A stretch of DNA of 15,762 nucleotides from Sanchytrium tribonematis (GCA_018985235.1 JADGIG010000144.1:1-15762); one strand, 5' to 3'. Positions 7,451 through 15,164 are shown, counted from the stretch's first letter. Made by a program: numbers and translations. The notes: generated from the sequence alone by a model not told the origin.

Positions 7451-10400
7451 ATGTTGCTCATGGGTTTGACTTTTGGTGCTCAAACTTATGTGACAATCGC
7501 TAATAGCTATCTGGAAGGTTCGCGTTATACCGTATTAGCGAACAAAAACTCCAACAATTGTCAATCTGCGTGCACATTGGATACATATTGTATAGCTGCT
7601 GCAAGCAATATTAAAGATAATACGTGTCATTTGTACTGGTATGGTATGTTGGACTACAATATTGATTGGGGAACATACCAAAAATATGATACTGGATTCG
7701 CATTGTATATCAAATCACAATACTATGCAAATTCGCAAATAGACCTTTCGACTTTATCCATGTATTCTTTGACCAATGGCTGGTTGTACCAAGCCTATGC
7801 TCAACCATTGGGAGGAATGTCGCCATCAAGTGCATCAAATATTGTCACTCTACTTACAGGTGATTCTAGCAACTATGCATATTCCAATACCAATTTGACG
7901 GGTTGGCAACGAACCACCAATGCATTCACAAATGCTCAAAGACCCTTTTTAGTTTATGCAACAGCTGATACAGTAGATGAATTTGGTGCTACAATTGCGG
8001 ACGAAACTATGGTTTTGAATGATGGATTTGCCATCAAAACTGCAGTTCATTACTTATTTACAGACACAAAGTTAACGAAAGTCTGGGTAGATAACAATTT
8101 GGCAGCTGATATCTATAGTCAAACAACTGACAGAAGTATGTACGATTGTTTGATGACTTGTGTGGAAGCAGGTAAATCTAAATGCTACTGGGTGGGCTAC
8201 GAGTACTTGTACAGAAGATGCACTATTTACACTTACAATTTGGATGGCGACCAGTATTTTGGAAAATCAATTGGGAGCGAGCTATTCATTTTAGATGTCA
8301 ATGCTTACAACGCAAAGCCATACGTAGACTCTCAAATCACTACTGGTGCGCTTTTGGGCTCAAATATTGCTTCAACCATGAATGCTTGCTATACAACTTG
8401 CTCTACGACGACAAACTGCAAAGGTGTCAATTTTGATTCCATCAATCAAAAGTGCCAACAATATTCTAGCATCACGACCATTTCTGCAAACAAACCAGGT
8501 TACTTAGTTTTCCGTGCTGATGAATCTAAAACGACTCAAAGCAAAGAAGCAAGTTTGTATACTTCTGCATCAAAATATCAAAGTTACTTGGACCATCAAG
8601 AAAGTCTACTAGAAAGCTCTTTAGAGCACAGCGCTTCATTATATGAAAGTATTATGGAACACCAACAAAGTTTACAAGATTCTCTTGATTTATGGAGTTA
8701 TACGAAAGAATTAAGGGATGAGTTTACTCAAGCAAAAAGAGAATCTTTGACTCAATCCTTACAAGATTGGTCTGACATTCAAGCTGAGATCACTCAGGCA
8801 AGTAGGGAATCTTTGACACAATCTTTACAAGAATGGTCCGAAATTCAAGCAGAAAAGAGTCAACTTGCCAAAGAGTCTTCTATTGAAAAGAGCCAAAGTA
8901 TTTACGAAAGCTATCTAGATCATTTACAATCTTTGCAAGACAGTTTGGAAATTTGGAGTGAAAAACAAGCAGAAAGTACAGCTTCATATCAAGATAAGCA
9001 AGAGTCAATCACTGCAAGTTTACAAGACTGGTCCGAAGCTCAAAAGGAGTATACTCAACAACATTCTGAGGAGCTATATGAATCTTATTTGGAACACTTA
9101 CAATCTTTACAAGATAGTTTAGATATTTGGAGTGAGAAGCAAGCTGAAAGTACTGTCTCTTATTTAGAAAAACAAGACTCACTAACTGCTAGCTTACAAG
9201 ATTGGTCCGAAATTCAAAAAGAATACACCCAACAACACTCAGAGGAACTTTATCAATCTTACTTGGATCACCTTCAATCTTTGCAAGATTCTTTGGAGGT
9301 ATGGTCTGAAAAAGAACAAGAAAGTACTGTAAACTATTTAGCAAAGCAAGAAGAAAGCACTGCTTCCTACTTGGAGCACCAAGATTCTTTGACTGCCAGT
9401 TTACAAGATTGGTCCGAAATTCAAGCAGAATCGACTCAATCTCTAAGAGAATGGAGTGCTGCTCATTCTGAAGAACTCTATCAAAGCTATTTGGAACACA
9501 GTCAAAGTATTTATGACTCCTATTTGGAACACAAAGAATCCTTAGATGAAAGTCTGGCTGTGTGGAGTCAAAACGAAGAAGTCAGCACTGCATCTTGGTT
9601 TGAGCATCAAGATTCTATTACAGCAAGCTTACAAGCTTGGTCTGATATTCAAGCTGAATTTACAGTCAGTCTACAAGAATGGTCTGCAGCTCATTCTGAA
9701 GAACTTTATCAAAGTTACCTTGAGCATTCTCAAAGTGTGTATGACTCTATTGTGGAGCACCAAGCTTCTTTAGACGAAAGTTTAGCTGTTTGGAGTGCCA
9801 AAGAAGACGAATCTACAGCATCATATCAAGCCCGCCAAGAGTCCTTGACAGAATCATTGGGTGCATGGTCAGAAGCCCAAAACGAGTTGACTCAAAGCTT
9901 AAATGAATGGTCCGCAGCACACTCTGAAGAAGTTTACCAATCTTATTTGGAACGCCAAGAATCTTTGGCTGCTTGGTCAGAAGCACAAAATGAAGTAACT
10001 GCCAGTCTTAAAGAATGGTCAGCTGCTCACTCTGAAGAAGTTTATCAATCCTATTTGGACCATCAACAATCTTTGACAGAATCTCTAGCTGCATGGTCAG
10101 AACTTAATGCTGCTAATGAAGATGCAATTACTTCCAGTTTAGAAGCTTGGAGTGCATTACATGGTCAAGAAATAGCTGATCAAGAAGCTGCTTTGACCCA
10201 AAGCTTGCAAGAATGGAGTGCAGTACACTCTGACGAATTGTGGGCTTCAATGGAAGAATCATTGGTTGAGTGGTCACTAGAACACAGTGATGAAATTTAT
10301 CAAAGTGAATTGGACCACGAACAATCATTAGCGGACAGTCTTCGAGAATGGAGTGATGCGCTCATTGAATTAACTTGGTCTTTAAGAGACTGGAGTGATA

Positions 10401-10867
10401 TCCAAGCTGAGTTGACTTATTCTTTACAAGAATGGTCTATTGAACAAGATATTATCACTGAGTCATTAAGAGGATGGTCGGAATTACATGTTTCTAAAAC
10501 AACGTCTTCGGCACTATCAGAGTCAATCACTGCTTCAATGACTTCTGCTAAACTAGTTGTTAGGGCAGTAAGCAGCTCTGTTGGTAAATCAAGTGATAGC
10601 ACGATTGAAACTACTGATTCTAGCAGTTTTTCAACAACTTCATCAGAAACAACTCTATTAAACGCATCTGTTGAACCAATTGCATCTGCTACTGAGGAAT
10701 TGATCAATTTGTCCATTCCAATTTCTTCCACTTACACTGCTAGATTGAATGAAACTTTATTACCTGTCGGTACGAGCTCATCTATTTATGTGGGTGTAGT
10801 TCAAAATCAAAATAGCGCCAGCCAATTCAACTGGATGGCACTCTCCTTGATTTTATTGTGGATTTAA
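7451..10867 (+). CDS. Large surface protein: three Cys modules, SLxxWS repeats, GPI-like tail
   Basis: This is an intronless 1138-residue frame with no close match that I recognise. The N-terminus (MLLMGLTFGA then QTYV) is a short, weak signal-peptide candidate. Three PAN/Apple-like modules follow: C37-x3-C41-x5-C47-x11-C59, C233-x3-C237-x7-C245-x11-C257 and C313-x3-C317-x5-C323-x11-C335. Such modules bind protein or sugar in other families. Residues 378-1013 are Cys-free and almost lack Gly and Pro. They hold about 26 SLxxWS motifs in 11-, 14- and 15-residue units, predicted to be a long alpha-helical coiled coil or rod. A Ser/Thr-rich stalk (about 1014-1115) leads to a hydrophobic terminus (QFNWMALSLILLWI), typical of a GPI-anchor signal. 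A stalked cell-surface adhesin or coat protein is the inferred role. A TAA immediately precedes the ATG, fixing the start unless an upstream exon exists. Confidence 0.85.
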   Translation: MLLMGLTFGAQTYVTIANSYLEGSRYTVLANKNSNNCQSACTLDTYCIAAASNIKDNTCHLYWYGMLDYNIDWGTYQKYDTGFALYIKSQYYANSQIDLSTLSMYSLTNGWLYQAYAQPLGGMSPSSASNIVTLLTGDSSNYAYSNTNLTGWQRTTNAFTNAQRPFLVYATADTVDEFGATIADETMVLNDGFAIKTAVHYLFTDTKLTKVWVDNNLAADIYSQTTDRSMYDCLMTCVEAGKSKCYWVGYEYLYRRCTIYTYNLDGDQYFGKSIGSELFILDVNAYNAKPYVDSQITTGALLGSNIASTMNACYTTCSTTTNCKGVNFDSINQKCQQYSSITTISANKPGYLVFRADESKTTQSKEASLYTSASKYQSYLDHQESLLESSLEHSASLYESIMEHQQSLQDSLDLWSYTKELRDEFTQAKRESLTQSLQDWSDIQAEITQASRESLTQSLQEWSEIQAEKSQLAKESSIEKSQSIYESYLDHLQSLQDSLEIWSEKQAESTASYQDKQESITASLQDWSEAQKEYTQQHSEELYESYLEHLQSLQDSLDIWSEKQAESTVSYLEKQDSLTASLQDWSEIQKEYTQQHSEELYQSYLDHLQSLQDSLEVWSEKEQESTVNYLAKQEESTASYLEHQDSLTASLQDWSEIQAESTQSLREWSAAHSEELYQSYLEHSQSIYDSYLEHKESLDESLAVWSQNEEVSTASWFEHQDSITASLQAWSDIQAEFTVSLQEWSAAHSEELYQSYLEHSQSVYDSIVEHQASLDESLAVWSAKEDESTASYQARQESLTESLGAWSEAQNELTQSLNEWSAAHSEEVYQSYLERQESLAAWSEAQNEVTASLKEWSAAHSEEVYQSYLDHQQSLTESLAAWSELNAANEDAITSSLEAWSALHGQEIADQEAALTQSLQEWSAVHSDELWASMEESLVEWSLEHSDEIYQSELDHEQSLADSLREWSDALIELTWSLRDWSDIQAELTYSLQEWSIEQDIITESLRGWSELHVSKTTSSALSESITASMTSAKLVVRAVSSSVGKSSDSTIETTDSSSFSTTSSETTLLNASVEPIASATEELINLSIPISSTYTARLNETLLPVGTSSSIYVGVVQNQNSASQFNWMALSLILLWI
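8909..9256 (+). repeat. Two 58-residue (174-bp) super-repeats
   Basis: Residues 487-544 and 545-602 each consist of 11+14+11+22 residue units, ending in TQQHSEELYE or TQQHSEELYQ. The 22-residue unit looks like the 14+15 pair of the next block minus a heptad. Confidence 0.8.
9257..9940 (+). repeat. Three 76-residue (228-bp) super-repeats
   Basis: Residues 603-678, 679-754 and 755-830 each total 76 residues. The last two share the order 11+11+14+11+14+15; the first is 11+14+11+11+14+15. Each ends in WSAAHSEELYQ or WSAAHSEEVYQ. Their regular length suggests expansion by unequal exchange. Confidence 0.8.
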
Positions 10868-10872
10868 ATAAA
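10867..10872 (+). terminator. AATAAA overlapping the WS-repeat stop codon
   Basis: The gene ends ATT TAA ATAAAA, so the hexamer begins on the last base of the stop codon. Confidence 0.6.
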
Positions 10873-10889
10873 ATTATACCTTAAAATAC

Positions 10890-10895
10890 TTTATT
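10890..10895 (-). terminator. AATAAA overlapping the kinase stop codon
   Basis: The minus strand reads TTT AAA TAA AGT, so AATAAA contains the TAA that closes the frame downstream of the kinase. This supports that frame as the true kinase C-terminus. The stops of the two convergent genes are 23 bases apart. Confidence 0.5.
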
Positions 10896-12160
10896 TAAAT
10901 GTTTGACTTCTATTTACGCTCTTTTCTTTTGAAATTATTGAATTTTCACCAATAAAATCATTTCTACGTAACGGTTTAAATTCACGCACCAATAAACAAG
11001 AAAATGATGCAGTTTTTGAAGATTTTACATATATCCAAATGAGATGATCAACTTCAAAATTTTTCCTGATCAGATTATCAACTAGTTTGAGAGTCTCTGA
11101 TTGTGTCAGCATCATGATCTACTTCTTTTTGTATAACAACTTGAATTTCCAATTCAATGATTGGACCAGGAATGTCAACTAGAATCCTGACATCATCAGT
11201 CTTTTTATTAATCAATTTAATAAACTTGACTGCGTCAATTGCTTTCTTCCATCTCTTTCTGCTTAGATTTGTTGAAGTAATCGTTTGATTTCCGACATTA
11301 CTCAAACTCCTATCTTTACCAGTCAACCAAGGATGATCGAGACATTCAGGCACTGTCATTCTTTGATTTGGATCCCTCTTTAGGCAGTGTTTTATAAAAT
11401 TTGTGGATTCACCCATTTCTGGTATCGACACATCAACATTCAGAATGGCTTTTAAAGAATCCAAAGTTTGAGGTTTTTCAAACGGCGGATCGCCTACTTG
11501 CATAAAGTAAGCGATGCATCCCAATGACCATACATCTACTGAGTTTGAATATTCTTTTTTATCCAAAACTTCTGGAGCCATATATCCTGGGGTGCCGCAC
11601 AAGGTTTTCATTTCATCATTGATATTTAATAATTTTGCAAGTCCAAAATCACCAACCATACATGTATTACAATCATCATAAACCCGTAGCAGAATATTCT
11701 CAGGCTTTAAATCACGATGCGTAATAGAATTAGAATGTAAAAAATCAAGCGCGCTTAATATTCTTTTGATCGTAGTGATAGTATCTTGCTCTGTAACACC
11801 ACGCATCATTTTGTCAAACAGATCCTCACTTGCTAAATCCATAATGATGTACAAATTATTCACAGATTCGAAATAATCAATTAATTTTAAAATACTATCA
11901 GGAAAATTTGTAAATTTGGGAGTAGTGACGGTGGCAGACTCTTTCTTAGCTGCTGTGTGTTTGGTATTATTGCCTAGTTGTTGTAAAATGTTGATTTCGT
12001 TCAATACAATATGCTGCTTATTCAAAATTAATTTCTTGTTAAATATTTTTGCAGCATATTTCGTGTTTGTGGCAATATGGACGCATTCCTTTACTATCGC
12101 ATACGAACCTTCGCCTAATTCTTTCCCTAATTTATATGGGCATGGAGCTAAAGCGGACAT
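10891..12160 (-). CDS. Calcium/calmodulin-dependent-type Ser/Thr protein kinase
   Basis: ATG at 12160 opens a 360-residue frame to 11078. With a short intron near 11095-11140 it continues to 10891, giving 413 or 415 residues. The kinase domain is complete: GEGSYA loop at 16-21, K38, E55, HRDLKPEN with D150, DFG at 171-173, activation loop LCGTPGYMAPE at 187-197, and DVWSLGC near 209. A Thr/Lys-rich insert (about 64-88) sits after helix C. The segment RKRWKKAIDAVKFIKLINKK (301-320) resembles the calmodulin-binding, autoinhibitory helix of fungal and animal CaM kinases. In the extended form, strands VRILVDIPG and IIELEIQ are followed by helix TLKLVDNLIRKNFEV, a beta-beta-alpha order compatible with a ubiquitin-like fold (weak inference). 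Likely role: cytosolic Ca2+ signalling kinase. The kinase call is very sure; the extended C-terminus is moderately so. Confidence 0.82.
11095..11140 (-). other. Candidate ultrashort intron in the kinase (22 or 28 nt)
   Basis: Two GT-AG intervals shift the kinase into the downstream open frame: 11140-11119 (22 nt, starting GTTGTTATAC, ending AAGTAG) and 11122-11095 (28 nt, starting GTAGATCATG, containing the branch-like GCTGAC, ending CAGAG). Both lengths have the 3n+1 form required. An in-frame TAG excludes acceptors upstream of 11119. Confidence 0.45.
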
Positions 12161-12193
12161 GTTTTAAGGAGAAGGGACTCAGCCTTGAATTTC

Positions 12194-12203
12194 AATATAT
12201 TTA
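12194..12203 (-). promoter_or_regulatory. TATA-like box of the kinase gene
   Basis: TAAATATATT on the minus strand, about 35 bases upstream of ATG 12160. The distance suits a very short leader. Confidence 0.3.
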
Positions 12204-12241
12204 ATAAGTTTATCAAAACGAGAAAAGGTTATAAAACGAAT

Positions 12242-12284
12242 TAAGTTGTAAGGCTTTACCCCCAGCCCATCATTGTACAACTTA
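12242..12284. repeat. Inverted repeat with GC-rich loop
   Basis: Perfect 9-bp arms TAAGTTGTA and TACAACTTA enclose a 25-nt loop that is C-rich compared with its surroundings. It could form a hairpin in RNA or DNA. The function is unknown. Confidence 0.4.
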
Positions 12285-12545
12285 TGGTGCCTTCATATTT
12301 TAGATCTAATTTTCGAAACATTTCAAATTTCTTGGTTGTCCATAAATTGAATGCTCACAATTCATTTCACTTGCCTAATACTTGGATCATTGCAATGTTT
12401 GAAGTTTGAAGTAGCCATTAGGCATTTTATGACATCGATATATTTCGCTCAAATTTCGTTGAATTTGTTCATCTGATAACAATAATGTTAGCAAATTAAT
12501 GTCCTGGTTTGATTATATTTCACAAGCTAATTGTGATCTTTCAAG

Positions 12546-12571
12546 TTACACAAACCACAATCATTGTGTAA
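12546..12571. repeat. Short inverted repeat upstream of the secreted-protein gene
   Basis: Arms TTACACAA and TTGTGTAA with a 10-nt spacer lie 67-92 bases before ATG 12638. A dimeric-factor binding site is possible but unproven. Confidence 0.3.
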
Positions 12572-12637
12572 TCATTTGATCCCGTGTATTGATGATCGAA
12601 ACAAATACTCACAGGGAGACACAACAAAACAATTATC

Positions 12638-14761
12638 ATGATTTTAATATATTTCTGCTTTGCGCAATTGATAACCACGAAAGTTGATTTCATACAGCAT
12701 TATGAAAAAGAAGAATTACCGACATATGAAATTAAAATTTTTTATCCAGCTGGAAAAACAATTTCAAATATTTCCAGCCATGAGGTCGATCATATCCACC
12801 ATTTTGATGAAGTCGTACCTCTTCCTACAAGCTTGGTTACCAATATGTACGGCAGAGTGACAATTATCATTCCTGTCAAGGAGTTTAAGGGAATTCATCT
12901 AAATTTTACCGCAGATGGTAAGGAATATACTATCTTTCCGGGTCTGGTACTTGCTGACAAGATACAAAAATCTAATATGTTTAACCAAAGTATGAATCAA
13001 ATGCTAAAATCTGTTTTTCAGCCTTTATTGAAAATGAATACTCATAATATAACAAGTAATCAAATCTACCACCCTAGAATGTCTTCCGAACATCTACAAA
13101 TGTCTCAAAATGGAGTTTTGTACGATGAGAATCATGTTGTACACTTTAAAAGAGATTTAAATGTCACCTCAAAACTCGCTGCAGTAGGGTTGAATACTAA
13201 ACGAGCCATCAAGACATTAGTACAGGTACTTAAAACTGTAGGTGTATTTTTGCTGCACTTTTTTCAAGGTATCATGTCTTTGAGAGATTGGTCTTCGGTT
13301 TTAAGTACTCAAAAATTAATCAATAGATATCACATGGGAACTGTACCAATTATGAAAAAAGGTACCATGGCTATGAAATCGAAATTTAATGGTTTGGTGA
13401 AAAATTGGAGGATGAATAATTCCTTGAGTTTTTTAAATCAAGCTGAAAAATATCCAACGAATCAAAAAGTTTTAAATATCACAAAAAAATGGGAGAATAG
13501 ACCAGTTGGCTCAATGACTTTGGAAGATTTGACAGTGCACCATGTCACAAATATCACAGTAACAGGTGGTCCTGCATCTTTGTTGCGAGAACATGGATTA
13601 TTATTGGACAAAGTATCTAATAGACTATTGCAATTAGCAACCCCCGATGTAGTCTCTCAAGTGAATGACTTGAAATTGGAAAAAGACGCGACATCAAAAG
13701 ACAAAATGTTCTTTTACTTATTGCGAAGTACTTATAAATTAAAGGATTTGGCTTTGTCATTATTACAATCGTCCTCTCTCATAGTGTTTGATATTGTAGA
13801 ACCCATTATGGATTTTATGCAGCGACTGATTACAATTGAAGTGCCTGGCCTATCTCGCTTTTTTAAATCCATTTCTGATGGACCTTTGGATATTATGAAT
13901 TTACTCACTTTGTGCACTGCGGCATTTATGAATTTTAATCTCTACGTATATACTGGCCAGACATATATCTTGAGTGAGAGAGAAATGGATGTTTTGACAA
14001 GTGATCCAAATCCAATGTTGTGGCCTTATAATTTTTACAAACATCCAAAAACAGGTCCATTTACCAAGGAAAAAGAATTAAAATTAAATCAGTTGCTAGA
14101 TTGGATGCCGAGATGTCAAATGTTGTACTTTCAATATGTTGGCATTTTGTACGCAGATTTACAAACACTTACTGGATCCCCTAAATTAGATATTTTCAGC
14201 TGGCTGGATATGCTTGTATTTGCGATGAATTACATGTATTTAGTACCCTATTATCCTGTAGACTTTGTGACAGATCCTAAAGATGTGGAATTAAAAATCC
14301 AAAATCCTGATAAATATTGGTTTACATGGTATCTCCATTGGTTTATAGAGGTGATTGCTGGACAATTACAAACAATGCACTCATTTTATCATTTGACTTT
14401 GGGTTCAGCTATCAAAAATACCTATGATAAGACCAGATTTCTCATTCGAGGTATTATCGTTGGATTACCTCAAATGGTGGTTATAACTTGGATATCAGCA
14501 AATGTCTGGAAGAATTGTGATCCAAATGATCAAGATAGACTTTCTATTACGATTATCAATACATTGGCTTGGTCTGTTGATACGGCCAGCTACTTATACA
14601 TGCTTGTATTTGCCAAACACATCAATGACCAGAGTCATAAATTAATGAATATGGTACGAGTTGATTTCATGGGTGCTTATATTGATATAACGATGCTTTC
14701 CCTTTATCATGCCAGGTTGGGATTAATGATGCAAAGTGGAAAATTTGGATTAATTGATTGA
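12638..14761 (+). CDS. Secreted/membrane protein of an unnamed fungal-bacterial family (707 aa)
   Basis: This is an intronless frame with an N-terminal hydrophobic stretch (MILIYFCFAQLITTKV) that reads as a signal peptide. Residues 64-110 (SLVTNMYGRVTIIIPV, then EYTIFPGLVLADKI) resemble a small beta domain. A helical part follows, with DWSSVLSTQKLINRYH at 217-232 and VPGLSRFFKSISDGPLDIMN at 402-421. From memory, the DWxDIxxT motif and the later PLSxxDL-type motif occur in the same order in long uncharacterised fungal and bacterial proteins; no function is established. The C-terminal part (about 485-700) has amphipathic or membrane-like helices, for example FLIRGIIVGLPQMVVITWI at 601-619. About seven N-glycosylation sequons fit a secretory route. 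The ATG at 12638 is chosen because it supplies the signal sequence. No AATAAA follows the TGA. Confidence 0.8.
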   Translation: MILIYFCFAQLITTKVDFIQHYEKEELPTYEIKIFYPAGKTISNISSHEVDHIHHFDEVVPLPTSLVTNMYGRVTIIIPVKEFKGIHLNFTADGKEYTIFPGLVLADKIQKSNMFNQSMNQMLKSVFQPLLKMNTHNITSNQIYHPRMSSEHLQMSQNGVLYDENHVVHFKRDLNVTSKLAAVGLNTKRAIKTLVQVLKTVGVFLLHFFQGIMSLRDWSSVLSTQKLINRYHMGTVPIMKKGTMAMKSKFNGLVKNWRMNNSLSFLNQAEKYPTNQKVLNITKKWENRPVGSMTLEDLTVHHVTNITVTGGPASLLREHGLLLDKVSNRLLQLATPDVVSQVNDLKLEKDATSKDKMFFYLLRSTYKLKDLALSLLQSSSLIVFDIVEPIMDFMQRLITIEVPGLSRFFKSISDGPLDIMNLLTLCTAAFMNFNLYVYTGQTYILSEREMDVLTSDPNPMLWPYNFYKHPKTGPFTKEKELKLNQLLDWMPRCQMLYFQYVGILYADLQTLTGSPKLDIFSWLDMLVFAMNYMYLVPYYPVDFVTDPKDVELKIQNPDKYWFTWYLHWFIEVIAGQLQTMHSFYHLTLGSAIKNTYDKTRFLIRGIIVGLPQMVVITWISANVWKNCDPNDQDRLSITIINTLAWSVDTASYLYMLVFAKHINDQSHKLMNMVRVDFMGAYIDITMLSLYHARLGLMMQSGKFGLID

Positions 14762-14789
14762 TCTCATAGTAAATTAAAAACATGAATCA

Positions 14790-14795
14790 TTTATT
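14790..14795 (-). terminator. AATAAA overlapping the small coiled-coil gene's stop codon
   Basis: The minus strand reads GAT TAA ATAAAT, so the hexamer starts on the last base of TAA. Confidence 0.55.
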
Positions 14796-15139
14796 TAATC
14801 TTTCAGAGAAGTATACTGTCTCTCTGATTCAACAACACCTAAAAAGGCTGCAAATCTACGCTCTACTTCATTTACTCGGTTTTCCATATTTGATAAACGA
14901 CATCCCACATTGTTTTCAATTTTAATTAAACTATTATCGCGCTGCTCAAATTGCTGCTCGTGATCCTCTGATTTACAACATTTCGAAATTTTTACGATTT
15001 GATTTTCCACCGTACAAGTATACTTATTTGGACTTGATTTGCGATTCATCTTGATCTTCAACACTTTTTTGTTTTGTTTCTTTGAAAATCCAGTGACGAC
15101 CTTCATGTTTTGAGTACGAGCATTTTCAAGAGCTGACAT
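14795..15139 (-). CDS. Small basic coiled-coil protein (114 aa)
   Basis: This 114-residue frame is convergent with the 707-residue secreted protein gene; the stops are 33 bases apart. The N-terminal half is strongly basic (KKQNKKVLKIKMNRK), with a CC pair in the middle (SKCCKSEDHEQQ). Residues about 70-105 (SLIKIENNVGCRLSNMENR, then VNEVERRFAAFL) show a heptad pattern typical of a short coiled coil. The stop codon overlaps AATAAA, as in three other genes here, and a TATA-like run lies just upstream, which together favour a real gene over a chance frame. I recognise no family. The basic and coiled-coil halves could suit nucleic-acid binding with dimerisation, but that is speculation. Confidence 0.5.
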   Translation of the reverse strand: MSALENARTQNMKVVTGFSKKQNKKVLKIKMNRKSSPNKYTCTVENQIVKISKCCKSEDHEQQFEQRDNSLIKIENNVGCRLSNMENRVNEVERRFAAFLGVVESERQYTSLKD

Positions 15140-15153
15140 TATGTATCAATCCG

Positions 15154-15164
15154 AAAATATAAAA
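15154..15164 (-). promoter_or_regulatory. TATA-like run upstream of the small coiled-coil gene
   Basis: TTTTATATTTT on the minus strand, 15-25 bases before ATG 15139. The position resembles the short-leader arrangement at 7421. Confidence 0.25.

Larger units (their letters stand above)
8582..10489 (+). repeat. SLxxWS repeat domain (residues 378-1013)
   Basis: Tandem units mostly begin with Ser followed by Leu or Tyr. Three classes recur: 11 residues (SYLEHSQSIYD type), 14 residues (SLQDWSEIQAESTQ type) and 15 residues (SLREWSAAHSEELYQ type). Trp is fixed at position 5 of the 14- and 15-residue units. These lengths fit mixed hendecad, heptad and pentadecad coiled-coil phases. Confidence 0.9.
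12161..12637. other. Divergent intergenic region, kinase and secreted-protein genes
   Basis: This 477-bp shared promoter region has no gene that I can support. It holds a TATA-like TAAATATATT (minus strand, 12203-12194) about 35 bases before the kinase ATG, a 9-bp inverted repeat at 12242-12284, and an 8-bp inverted repeat at 12546-12571 upstream of the plus-strand gene. Confidence 0.6.

Noticed and set aside
8582-10489. CRISPR array or non-coding satellite
   Set aside because: The repeats are degenerate at DNA level, keep one open frame throughout, and vary in units of whole codons; this is a protein repeat.
10128-10731. Minus-strand open frames inside the WS-repeat gene
   Set aside because: They are mirror frames produced by the repetitive codon pattern of the sense gene.
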